NCBI GenBank assembly: GCA_029821255.1
Contig: JALGTS010000052.1
Coordinates: 1-7,636 of the forward strand
Source: Candidatus Zipacnadia bacterium
GTDB taxonomy: Bacteria; Armatimonadota; Zipacnadia; Zipacnadales; Zipacnadaceae
Direction: 5' to 3'
DNA length: 7,636 bases
How positions within the stretch are numbered: the stretch's first letter is position 1; each line of letters starts with the position of its first letter. The notes under the pieces are model-generated. The model saw only the letters and a list, made by a program, of their open reading frames with translations, ran no database searches and had not been told where the DNA came from. The position numbers and the translations under genes are program-made. Below, piece by piece: positions 1-6,722 of the stretch.

Positions 1-1320
1 CAGTCTTATCCCAATAACGAGGTGCCTTTTGCCGCAGGGTTGCAACTGCTTTCCGCGCCGGCCATACCACCTGATCAGCACCCTGCCACGCTGTTTGATA
101 TTCCGGCGGGCGACTTGATCGGCCGCTATGCCCGCTATGATCGGATCAACGAAGAATATGTCATCTACGACGGCGACCCATTAGAAGAGATTCTTAAGCT
201 GGATCTGGGACGTGGCTTCTGGGTCAACCTGCCCTATGCAGTAACCGTCACGCCCTCCGGCAGTTCGGCGCCGTCCGGCGATTTTGACGTGCCCCTGGAA
301 CCAGGCTGGCATCTGCTGGGTAACCCCTTCTTTGGGCCGACCGATTTTGGTGCAGCCACAGTCTACCAAGACGGCACCTATGATATGCTCAGCGCGCACC
401 GGTTGGGTATCCTGTGTGCAGTTGCTTGGGTCTACGACACCAATGAGCATAGCTACAAGATGATCAGTGCCGACAGTAGCGGCCAGCGGCAGATCGCCCC
501 GTGGAGTGGTTTCTGGTTGCAGGCTTACCAGCCTTGCACATTCACTATCGCCCGGCCCACCGATACTTCCGCCGCGACTGTGCAGGCCGACCAGCCCTTA
601 GCCAAAGACGAGGGATGGACACTGCAGTTGGTAGCCGAGAGCGGCACCAGCCGGGACACTGACAACTTCTGCGGGTTGTGCCCCTCGGCTGTAATAAATA
701 AGGTGGATAATCCGCCAGCCGCAGCTGGGGGCGTTGACCTGTTCCTGCAAGAAGCGGATAGTGAACGGCGCTTGGCAGCCAGCCTTGCAACCCAGACCGC
801 CGCCGAATACACCTGGAATGTGGTGGTAACGTGGCCCGAGCCTGCCAGTGAAGTCAGTATCCGCTGGCCGACCATCGGGCAACTGCCCCGTCAATACGAG
901 GCCACCTTACAGGATCTTGACACAGGCGCAACAGTTAACCTCCGCCTGCAGCCGCGCTATCTCTTTACCGCCCGGGAGCCAGGTACCCGGCACTTCCGGC
1001 TAATGGTGACACCAACCAGCACCCAGCCGGTTACCCTGACCTCCGTCACTGCCCTACCGATGCAGGGTGGCGGTCGGCTCCTCTTTACCCTCTCCCAGCC
1101 CGCCCAGTGTAGTATCAGGATAATGAATATCGCTGGCCGCACCATCCGCATCCTGGAGACCAATCGGGCCCACCCCGCTGGCCAGAACGTGGTGCTGTGG
1201 GACGGACGCAGCGCTACCGGCAGCAACGTACCCAGTGGCCGGTATCTCCTCCAGATTGAGGCCAACGCCACTAATGGCACCACCGCCCGGGCCTTGCGTA
1301 CCCTGAGCATCACTCATTGA
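1..1320 (+). CDS. Partial exported protein with tandem GFW modules and C-terminal FlgD-like Ig domain
   Basis: The 3' end of a larger gene. The frame is open to base 1 with no stop, and 439 residues plus a TGA stop are visible. A GTG at base 22 is possible, but no ribosome binding site precedes it and the protein already matches its repeat module there, so the real start is probably upstream of the window. Numbering from base 1: a first module (about residues 10-84) ends in GRGFWVNL (70-77). A second (about 101-182) begins GWHLLGNPF and ends PWSGFW. A beta-rich stretch with a TWNVVVTW segment follows, and then a FlgD-like Ig domain (about 355-437) with the hallmark NIAGRTIR, WDGR and VPSGRYLL. 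This tail is typical of large secreted or surface proteins. No catalytic motif is visible, so the function of the missing N-terminus is unknown. The family call is by motif recall; the partial status is certain within the window. Confidence 0.75.
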   Translation, partial: QSYPNNEVPFAAGLQLLSAPAIPPDQHPATLFDIPAGDLIGRYARYDRINEEYVIYDGDPLEEILKLDLGRGFWVNLPYAVTVTPSGSSAPSGDFDVPLEPGWHLLGNPFFGPTDFGAATVYQDGTYDMLSAHRLGILCAVAWVYDTNEHSYKMISADSSGQRQIAPWSGFWLQAYQPCTFTIARPTDTSAATVQADQPLAKDEGWTLQLVAESGTSRDTDNFCGLCPSAVINKVDNPPAAAGGVDLFLQEADSERRLAASLATQTAAEYTWNVVVTWPEPASEVSIRWPTIGQLPRQYEATLQDLDTGATVNLRLQPRYLFTAREPGTRHFRLMVTPTSTQPVTLTSVTALPMQGGGRLLFTLSQPAQCSIRIMNIAGRTIRILETNRAHPAGQNVVLWDGRSATGSNVPSGRYLLQIEANATNGTTARALRTLSITH

Positions 1321-1351
1321 CCGGAGATACCAGCTCTCTGCCTGCCAATGC
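1321..1351. other. Short gap between convergent genes
   Basis: Thirty-one bases separate two stop codons facing each other. An 8-base inverted repeat, CTGAGCAT at 1303-1310 and ATGCTCAG at 1348-1355, spans both gene ends with a 37-base loop. There is no T-run on either side, so it is not a convincing intrinsic terminator. I see nothing else here. Confidence 0.3.
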
Positions 1352-2452
1352 TCAGCCAAAGAACTTCCGCACCGTCTCGGCCACATACTCAACTTGCTCA
1401 TCAGACAGGTAAGGATGGATAGGTAGCTGAAGAACTTCGTCGGCAGCCTGCTCAGTGGCGGGAAGCTCCGCAAGGTGCAAACCGTAAGGACGGCAGGCCG
1501 GCTGGAGGTGGGCAGGCATGCGATAATGAGTGGCAAAGCCAATGTCGTGCTCCCCAAGGTAGGCCGCCAGGGCGTCGCGTTGTGATGTGCGGATGGTGTA
1601 GAGGTGATAGACATGCTCAGCCTGCGGGGCAACTGCCGGTGTGATAACCGGCACATCAGCCAGCGCCTCGTCATATATTGCAGCTAACTCGCGCCGTCGC
1701 TGGTTGCCCCACTGTAGCTTCTCTATCTTGACATTAAGGATAGCTGCTTGAACTTCGTCCAGGCGACTGTTGTAGCCAATTATTTCGTGTTCGTACTTGG
1801 ACGTATAGCCATGATTGCGCAGCAGCCGTATCTGCTCGGCCAATCCGTCGTCGTTGGTCGTAATCATCCCACCCTCGCCGTAGCCCCCGAGGTTCTTGCT
1901 CATATAGAAGCTGAAGATACCACAGTCGCCCAGGCTGCCGACAACCCCTCCTCCATGCCTGGCCAGATGAGCCTGAGCACCATCTTCAATCACCTGCAAG
2001 TTATAGCGCACCGCAGCAGCCGTGATAGTAGTCATATCTGCCGGATGGCCATAGATATGTACCGGTATAACAGCTCGCGTACGGGGAGTGATCGCCTGCT
2101 CGAGCAGTTCGGGATTGAGGCAGTAGTAGTCTGGCTCGATGTCCACAACAACCGGCTGCGCTCCCACCAGAATGATGGCTTCAATGGTGGCGATAAACGT
2201 CCAACCAACCGTGATGACTTCGTCACCCGCCCCAATACCCATCGCCTTTAGAGCAATAATCAGCGCATCAGTACCACTGCCTACACCGATGGCATGTTTG
2301 ACACCCACCAGCTCAGCCCAGCGCTGCTCAAGCTGCTGGACATTCGGTCCCAGAAAGAGCCGCATTGAGCTGAGGGTCTTATCAATTGCCTCGCTAATTT
2401 GCGGCCTAAGTGCGGCATATTCAGCTTTCAGATCCATCAGAGGAACCTGCAC
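1352..2452 (-). CDS. DegT/DnrJ/EryC1/StrS family PLP-dependent aminotransferase
   Basis: A 366-residue protein, normal for this fold-type I family, whose members transfer an amino group to a keto-sugar (usually nucleotide-linked) for surface polysaccharide or secondary-metabolite sugars. Visible motifs: N-terminal VPLMDLKAEYAAL, phosphate-binding SGTDA (59-63), the cofactor-ring aspartate in EDGAQAH (D157), the Schiff-base lysine in FSFYMSKN (K186) followed by GEGGM, and the family signatures GYNSRLDEVQAAIL (226-239) and LPATEQAADEVLQLPIHP near the end. The frame is open upstream to an ATG-side position at 2515, but the extra 21 residues are unlike the family. The GTG at 2452 has GGAGG eight bases upstream and starts the protein where the family normally starts. 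The gene stands alone: no glycosyltransferase or sugar-nucleotide gene is adjacent, so the exact sugar cannot be named. Family call is firm; substrate is unknown. Confidence 0.93.
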   Translation of the reverse strand: MQVPLMDLKAEYAALRPQISEAIDKTLSSMRLFLGPNVQQLEQRWAELVGVKHAIGVGSGTDALIIALKAMGIGAGDEVITVGWTFIATIEAIILVGAQPVVVDIEPDYYCLNPELLEQAITPRTRAVIPVHIYGHPADMTTITAAAVRYNLQVIEDGAQAHLARHGGGVVGSLGDCGIFSFYMSKNLGGYGEGGMITTNDDGLAEQIRLLRNHGYTSKYEHEIIGYNSRLDEVQAAILNVKIEKLQWGNQRRRELAAIYDEALADVPVITPAVAPQAEHVYHLYTIRTSQRDALAAYLGEHDIGFATHYRMPAHLQPACRPYGLHLAELPATEQAADEVLQLPIHPYLSDEQVEYVAETVRKFFG

Positions 2453-2460
2453 CGACAATG

Positions 2461-2465
2461 CCTCC
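2461..2465 (-). promoter_or_regulatory. Ribosome binding site deciding the aminotransferase start
   Basis: On the minus strand this reads GGAGG, with an 8-base spacer to the GTG at 2452. A TTG at 2458 is too close to use it. This supports the shorter 366-residue protein over the longer open frame. Confidence 0.75.
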
Positions 2466-2495
2466 AAATTCAAAGTCAGGGAGTATCGCGAGTTG

Positions 2496-2513
2496 CCCCA
2501 CCACCCAACCACC
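2496..2513 (-). other. G-rich tract, possible two-tetrad quadruplex
   Basis: The minus strand reads GGTGGTTGGGTGGTGGGG, five G runs separated by one or two T. It lies 43 bases upstream of the aminotransferase GTG, so it would sit in the mRNA leader or the promoter region. Two-tetrad quadruplexes of this form are possible, but no function is shown. Confidence 0.35.
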
Positions 2514-2555
2514 AAAGCACATCTTAGAGTTTAGAGCAACAAAGCGAGGAAAAGT

Positions 2556-2576
2556 TGCATTAGGCCCAGTAATGCA
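2556..2576 (-). terminator. Hairpin downstream of rel, possible weak intrinsic terminator
   Basis: TGCATTA and TAATGCA form a perfect 7-base-pair stem with a 7-base loop. In the minus-strand transcript the stem begins 27 bases past the rel stop codon and is followed by ACTTTTCC. The stem is A/T-rich and the U run is only four long, so termination would be weak. The palindrome could instead be an operator for the aminotransferase gene downstream. Confidence 0.4.
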
Positions 2577-2603
2577 GAGCCACTGTCCGTTGGAGGAATC
2601 TCC

Positions 2604-4802
2604 TTAGGAAGCTTCTTTAGCAACCGGCAGCCGGCGGACACCGATCACATCAATCAACTTCCGGAGGCGGTCTATCAGCCGGTCCAGATCCCGGCGGCTA
2701 GTGATATCAAGGGTGAGCAGCAGGCGGGCGAACTCGCGGCCTTCGGCGTTAGCTTCAGCGGCGACAATGTTGATGTCACAGTCGCTGACAATGGCCGTTA
2801 TGTGTGAAAGCAGCCCGACCCGATCGGAGGCAATAATCTCTATGCGGGTGCGGAACCGCGCCTCGTTGGTGCCTGTCGCCCACTGGAGGCTGACTAGCCG
2901 CTCAGGCTCTTTCTCTTGCAGATACGCCAGATTCTTACAGGTGCTACGATGTACGCTGATCCCCGACCCACGTGTAACGTAGCCAATAATCTCGTCGCCG
3001 GGCAGAGGATTGCAACACCGCGCCAGCCGACACTCCAAGCCACGAATCCCCTCAACTGAAACCAACATTGCCTCTTCCGCGGACGGCACAGCAGGTGCCT
3101 CCGGCAGAGTTAGCTCGACCTCTTCGGTCAGCGTTTGGGGACGCCGATCCAGCCCTCGAACGAGGTGATCAACAACCGTAGCCGGCTCAACTTCCCCGTA
3201 GCCGATTGCTGCCAGCAGGCTGTCAACGGTGGGATAATTAAGATGCTCAGCGACCGGCGCCAGCAGTTTTTCGTCAAGTGTCTTGCCCACCAACCTCCTG
3301 CTTTTTGCGAACACCTCCGCTAACTGCTGACGGCCCGCACGGATATTCTCCTCTTCGGTCTGCTGGCGCAGGAACTTACGAACTTTGTCTTTGGCCCGGC
3401 TGCTTTTGATTATGCGCAACCAATCACGACTGGGCTGAGCATGAGGCGAGGTGATGATCTCAACAATATCGCCATTCTGGAAACTGTAGTCCAACGGTAC
3501 TATCTGACCATTGACCCGGGCACCAGCACAATGGTCACCCACTTCGGTGTGAATCCGATAAGCGAAATCAATCGGTCCCGCGCCACCAGGTAGATCAATT
3601 ACGTCGCCGTCGGGGGTAAAGACAAATACTTGATCCTGAAACAGGTCAAGCTCCAGAAGCTCCAGAAATTCGTGGCTCTCTTCCAAGTCGGTCTCCAGGT
3701 CCAGCATCTGCCGCAGCCAGGAGATTTGCTCATCAAGCTGCGGATCACTGTCTTCTTCTTTGTAGCGCCAGTGGGCAGCCACACCATACTCAGCCTGCCG
3801 GTGCATCTGTTCGGTACGGATCTGAATCTCCATCGGCTGGTTGTCCGGTCCGAAGACCTTCGTATGCAGCGACTGGTACTTATTGGATTTGGGTTTTGCA
3901 ATGTAGTCAGTAAATTGACCCGCCACCGGCATCCACAGTGAATGCACCACCCCCAGAGCAGCATAACAGTGGTCAACTGTATCAGTAATTACCCGTAGCG
4001 CCGTCAGATCCGCAATCTGCCCGAAGTCAACCCGCTGCTGCTCCATCTTCCGGTAGATGCTGTAGATATGCTTGGCCCGGCCCTCAATCCGGGCAGGTAG
4101 TTCCGCTTCATCCAGTGCTTCCTGTAGCTCACGCTGGACCAACTCCAGTTGGGCCACGCGGGCTTCGCGGCTCCGGCCCAATTTCTCGACAATGTCCCAG
4201 TAAGCTGCCGGTTCCAGATACTTCAGAGCCAAGTCCTCCAGCTCCCAGTTGATCTGCGAGATTCCCAGCCGGTGAGCCAACGGGGCAAAGATATGGAGGG
4301 TCTCGCGGGCATTGCGCTGACGATCCTGCGCCGGCAGGGGATCCAATGTCCGCATATTATGTAGCCGGTCAGCCAGCTTGATCAGAATCACACCAATATC
4401 GTCAGCCATAGCCAGGAACATCTTGCGCAGGTTATGAGCTTGTTGATCCTGGCGACTGGAGAAGTCAAGCCGCGTCAGTTTGGTCACGCCCGCCACCAGG
4501 TGGGCGATGCGCTCGCCGAACTGCTCCTGGATATCTTCGATGCTGACGCCAGTATCTTCCACTGTGTCATGCAGCAGCGCCGCAGCGACCGCCACCGGGT
4601 CAGCCTGAATCTTGGCGAGGATATCAGCCACTGCCAGAGGATGGGTAATATAGGGATCACCAGTCAGCCGCTTCTGCCCGGCATGGGCCTTCTCCGCAAA
4701 CTCATAGGCCCGCCGCAGCATCTCCGTATCCGCCTCCGGCGAATACACCGCAACTCGCTCCATTAATGTACCGATCTCCACTCGCTCTTCCATATTTGCC
4801 AC
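2604..4802 (-). CDS. rel: Bifunctional RelA/SpoT-family (p)ppGpp synthetase/hydrolase
   Basis: A 732-residue long RSH enzyme that makes (p)ppGpp from ATP and GTP/GDP on ribosomes during starvation and also hydrolyses it. All domains are present in order. The HD hydrolase has H54, HDTVED (78-83) and D145 in KLADRLHNM. The synthetase has GRAKHIYSIYRKM (241-253), D265 and the catalytic glutamate in EIQIRT (E325). Then come a TGS domain (about 390-452), a helical/Cys-containing region with RCCNPLPGD (595-603), and a C-terminal ACT domain (about 650-727). An intact HD site suggests hydrolysis is retained. Odd point: the position usually RxKD (bifunctional) or ExDD (RelA-type) reads QFTD at 296-299, and the following NGYQSLHT reads NKYQSLHT. 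Start: GTG at 4802 has GGGAG six bases upstream; the ATG three codons later is 15 bases from it. The gene is transcribed divergently from ksgA. Confidence 0.96.
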   Translation of the reverse strand: MANMEERVEIGTLMERVAVYSPEADTEMLRRAYEFAEKAHAGQKRLTGDPYITHPLAVADILAKIQADPVAVAAALLHDTVEDTGVSIEDIQEQFGERIAHLVAGVTKLTRLDFSSRQDQQAHNLRKMFLAMADDIGVILIKLADRLHNMRTLDPLPAQDRQRNARETLHIFAPLAHRLGISQINWELEDLALKYLEPAAYWDIVEKLGRSREARVAQLELVQRELQEALDEAELPARIEGRAKHIYSIYRKMEQQRVDFGQIADLTALRVITDTVDHCYAALGVVHSLWMPVAGQFTDYIAKPKSNKYQSLHTKVFGPDNQPMEIQIRTEQMHRQAEYGVAAHWRYKEEDSDPQLDEQISWLRQMLDLETDLEESHEFLELLELDLFQDQVFVFTPDGDVIDLPGGAGPIDFAYRIHTEVGDHCAGARVNGQIVPLDYSFQNGDIVEIITSPHAQPSRDWLRIIKSSRAKDKVRKFLRQQTEEENIRAGRQQLAEVFAKSRRLVGKTLDEKLLAPVAEHLNYPTVDSLLAAIGYGEVEPATVVDHLVRGLDRRPQTLTEEVELTLPEAPAVPSAEEAMLVSVEGIRGLECRLARCCNPLPGDEIIGYVTRGSGISVHRSTCKNLAYLQEKEPERLVSLQWATGTNEARFRTRIEIIASDRVGLLSHITAIVSDCDINIVAAEANAEGREFARLLLTLDITSRRDLDRLIDRLRKLIDVIGVRRLPVAKEAS

Positions 4803-4808
4803 AGCACA

Positions 4809-4813
4809 CTCCC
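4809..4813 (-). promoter_or_regulatory. Ribosome binding site for rel
   Basis: GGGAG on the minus strand, six bases before the GTG at 4802. It favours that GTG over the in-frame ATG at 4793. Confidence 0.55.
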
Positions 4814-4846
4814 GAATGGCACATAGACCCGAATCGTCTTACTTAC

Positions 4847-4875
4847 ATATTACCGTCTATTTAGTTTAAGCGCAA
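4847..4875 (-). promoter_or_regulatory. Putative sigma70-type promoter for rel
   Basis: On the minus strand a -35 element TTGCGC (4875-4870) is separated by exactly 17 bases from a -10 element TAATAT (4852-4847). The -35 matches consensus at 3 of 6 and the -10 at 4 of 6. Transcription would begin near 4840, giving a leader of about 38 bases that contains the rel ribosome binding site. This is read by eye only. Confidence 0.45.
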
Positions 4876-4884
4876 CGGGTAGTC

Positions 4885-4913
4885 TTGACAGGGGGGAAAC
4901 AGACCAGTAGACT
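4885..4913 (+). promoter_or_regulatory. Putative sigma70-type promoter for ksgA and the genes after it
   Basis: A perfect -35 consensus TTGACA (4885-4890), a 17-base spacer, then TAGACT (4908-4913), which matches the -10 consensus at 4 of 6. The expected transcription start near 4920 leaves about 43 bases of leader before the ATG at 4963. It would drive the ksgA-ispE-nucleotidyltransferase-tRNA run. The TTG of the -35 box is also in frame with ksgA but would lie upstream of the transcript, so it is a poor start codon. Confidence 0.6.
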
Positions 4914-4948
4914 ACCACCACAAGTGCAACCCCAGATCCGGACACCCG

Positions 4949-4954
4949 AAGAGG
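4949..4954 (+). promoter_or_regulatory. Ribosome binding site deciding the ksgA start
   Basis: AAGAGG with an 8-base spacer to the ATG at 4963. It selects a 284-residue product over a 310-residue one starting at the TTG at 4885. Confidence 0.65.
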
Positions 4955-4962
4955 TTTGCCGT

Positions 4963-5817
4963 ATGCCGCTGGGCCGCCGTACACACTGGTTGAGGCGGCA
5001 TTTCAGCTTCCGGCCGCGCAAGTCGCTGGGGCAAAATTTCCTGGTTGATGCTGAGGCTGCACACCGCATAGTCCAGGCTGCCGAACAGTTCCACCCCCAG
5101 CGTGTCGTGGAGGTGGGGGGCGGCCTGGGTGCTCTGACGGTGCCGCTGGCGGGCAGACCCTGGGAAATCATCACCTTTGAGACGGACCGTCAGCTTTGTG
5201 ATATTCTCGGTTGGCTTGTGAGTGATATCGCCCATATCGAGATACGTCAAGCAGACTTTTTGGAGGCCAGTCTGGCCCCCTTGGGTGGTGCCAACAGCAT
5301 AGTGGTCGGCAACTTGCCCTATTACATCACTTCGCCCATACTGGAGAAGGTCTTTCAGGCACGGCCCCGCTTCGCCGGGATGGTCATCACCGTGCAGCAG
5401 GAAGTAGGCCAACGTCTGCAAGCGAAGCCGGGTACTAAGCAATATGGCTCTTTGACAATATTTTGCCGCTACTATGTAGCTAAAATAGAGACACTGGCGA
5501 CGCTACCGCCCACAGCCTTCTGGCCGCCGCCACAGGTCAACTCGCAAGTGCTGTGTATGACACTGCGCGAGGCTGCCCCTGAGGGGGTAGCAAGCGAATC
5601 TGCTTTTTTTACCGTAGTGCATAGTGCCTTCGCCTATCGCCGCAAGACCCTACGCAACTCATTACAAACATCGCCGCAGCTGAAGTTGTCTATCCCACAG
5701 ATTGACGCCGCTCTGACCGAAGCTGGTATTGACGGCAGCCGACGAGGTGAAACGCTTGACTTTGGCGAATTTGTCGCCCTGGCTAACGCCGTCTATCATC
5801 TCAGCGAGGCTACCTAA
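4963..5817 (+). CDS. ksgA: 16S rRNA (adenine(1518)-N6/adenine(1519)-N6)-dimethyltransferase
   Basis: A 284-residue KsgA/RsmA, normal length for the family. It dimethylates two adjacent adenines in the 3' terminal helix of 16S rRNA using S-adenosylmethionine, late in small-subunit assembly; loss gives kasugamycin resistance. Visible motifs: RKSLGQNFLVD (19-29), SAM-binding motif I VEVGGGLGALT (49-59), the acidic residue of motif II in FETD (72-75), QADFL (96-100), the target-adenine motif NLPYYI (117-122), and the C-terminal FWPPPQVNSQV (186-196) and AYRRKTLRNSL (224-234). Motif I usually reads GPGLGALT; here the proline is glycine. The start is the ATG at 4963, preceded by AAGAGG. The stop lies two bases before ispE, so the two are very likely cotranscribed and translationally coupled. 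Confidence 0.96.
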   Translation: MPLGRRTHWLRRHFSFRPRKSLGQNFLVDAEAAHRIVQAAEQFHPQRVVEVGGGLGALTVPLAGRPWEIITFETDRQLCDILGWLVSDIAHIEIRQADFLEASLAPLGGANSIVVGNLPYYITSPILEKVFQARPRFAGMVITVQQEVGQRLQAKPGTKQYGSLTIFCRYYVAKIETLATLPPTAFWPPPQVNSQVLCMTLREAAPEGVASESAFFTVVHSAFAYRRKTLRNSLQTSPQLKLSIPQIDAALTEAGIDGSRRGETLDFGEFVALANAVYHLSEAT

Positions 5818-5819
5818 CG

Positions 5820-6710
5820 ATGGCACACACCCGCGCTGAGATAAAGCTGTGTGCCCCTGCTAAGGTCAACTTGACCCTGGAGGTCCTGGGCAGGCGCGCT
5901 GACGGCTATCATGAGCTGCGTAGCCTGGTGCAGTGCATCTCCCTGGCCGACGAATTGACGCTGCGAGCAGTCCAAGATGGGATAACGGTCAGCGTTCGTG
6001 GCCGCTGGGCACCCGAGGGCCGGCAGAACCTGTGCTATAGCGCGGCAACGATATTTATTGAGCAGGTCGGTAGCCCCGGCGGCGTTGTGATTCAGCTCAC
6101 CAAGCATATCCCCGCTGGCCGCGGGCTGGGGGGAGGGAGCAGTGATGCAGCAGCAACGCTGCTGGGACTGAGTCAATTGACCGAAGCACCACTCTCTCAA
6201 CAGCAGTTGCACCAGATGGCGGCAAAAGTAGGCAGCGATGTGCCGCTGTTTTTGTACGGTGGGACGGCGGTGATATCAGGACGCGGCGAACAGGTCCAGA
6301 GTATAAGTGGGTGGTGGAAAGAGCGTTCCCTGGTGGTAGCCTGGCCCGACTTGGGCATCTCTACCGCGGAGGCGTATGAGCTGCTGGAACGCGACGACTT
6401 CACTGACGGCAGGATTACTGCCGCTGCCCAGCAGGCACTGGTAGAGGGGCAGCTTGATACCGACCGGCATCTCTTTAACTGCTTTCAGCGAGCCGTCTGT
6501 TCCCGGTGGCCGCAAGTCGCCGAATTGCAGAGGGATATCACGCAGATAAGTGGGATATCGGCGACGCTGTCGGGTTCGGGCTCAGCAGTTTTCTGTATAT
6601 TGCCCACTATAGCGGAGGCCCGGCAGGCAGCTGCCGCAGTGAGCCAAGCCGGCTACCGGGCAATCGCAGTCCGACCAGTTAAGTATGGGGCAAGGCTGGT
6701 AGAAAGCTGA
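5820..6710 (+). CDS. ispE: 4-diphosphocytidyl-2-C-methyl-D-erythritol kinase
   Basis: A 296-residue GHMP-family kinase. It phosphorylates the 2-hydroxyl of CDP-methylerythritol with ATP, the fourth step of the MEP (non-mevalonate) route to isoprenoid precursors, in the cytoplasm. Visible motifs: substrate-side APAKVNLTLEVLGRRADGYHEL (12-33) with the catalytic lysine K15, the glycine-rich ATP loop PAGRGLGGGSSDAA (98-111), the catalytic aspartate in GSDVPLFLYGG (D140), and the third GHMP motif ATLSGSGSAVF (248-258). The ATG at 5820 starts two bases after the ksgA stop, with GAGG at 5806-5809 inside the end of ksgA. The ksgA-ispE pairing is common in Firmicutes and other Gram-positive-like lineages. 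It shows that this organism uses the MEP pathway. No residue appears missing. Confidence 0.96.
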   Translation: MAHTRAEIKLCAPAKVNLTLEVLGRRADGYHELRSLVQCISLADELTLRAVQDGITVSVRGRWAPEGRQNLCYSAATIFIEQVGSPGGVVIQLTKHIPAGRGLGGGSSDAAATLLGLSQLTEAPLSQQQLHQMAAKVGSDVPLFLYGGTAVISGRGEQVQSISGWWKERSLVVAWPDLGISTAEAYELLERDDFTDGRITAAAQQALVEGQLDTDRHLFNCFQRAVCSRWPQVAELQRDITQISGISATLSGSGSAVFCILPTIAEARQAAAAVSQAGYRAIAVRPVKYGARLVES

Positions 6711-6711
6711 C

Positions 6712-6717
6712 AGGAGG
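6712..6717 (+). promoter_or_regulatory. Strong ribosome binding site for the nucleotidyltransferase-like gene
   Basis: AGGAGG, part of AGGAGGAG, with five bases to the ATG at 6723. It fills most of the 12-base gap after ispE. Confidence 0.8.
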
Positions 6718-6722
6718 AGATT

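Noticed and set aside
1303..1355. 8-base inverted repeat as a bidirectional terminator between the convergent genes
   Set aside because: The loop is 37 bases and there is no T-run on either strand, so it is no better than chance.
1054..1674. Minus-strand open frame of 206 codons bridging the end of the exported protein gene and the aminotransferase
   Set aside because: It overlaps two well-supported genes, its composition is atypical, and no domain is recognisable.
1748..2251. Plus-strand open frame of 167 codons inside the aminotransferase gene
   Set aside because: It lies antisense to a gene with full family motifs, has no recognisable domain, and reads like a shadow of the real frame.
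2592..2603. Short palindrome GGAG-4-CTCC just after the rel stop codon
   Set aside because: A four-base stem with no T-run is too short to be a terminator, and chance occurrence is likely.
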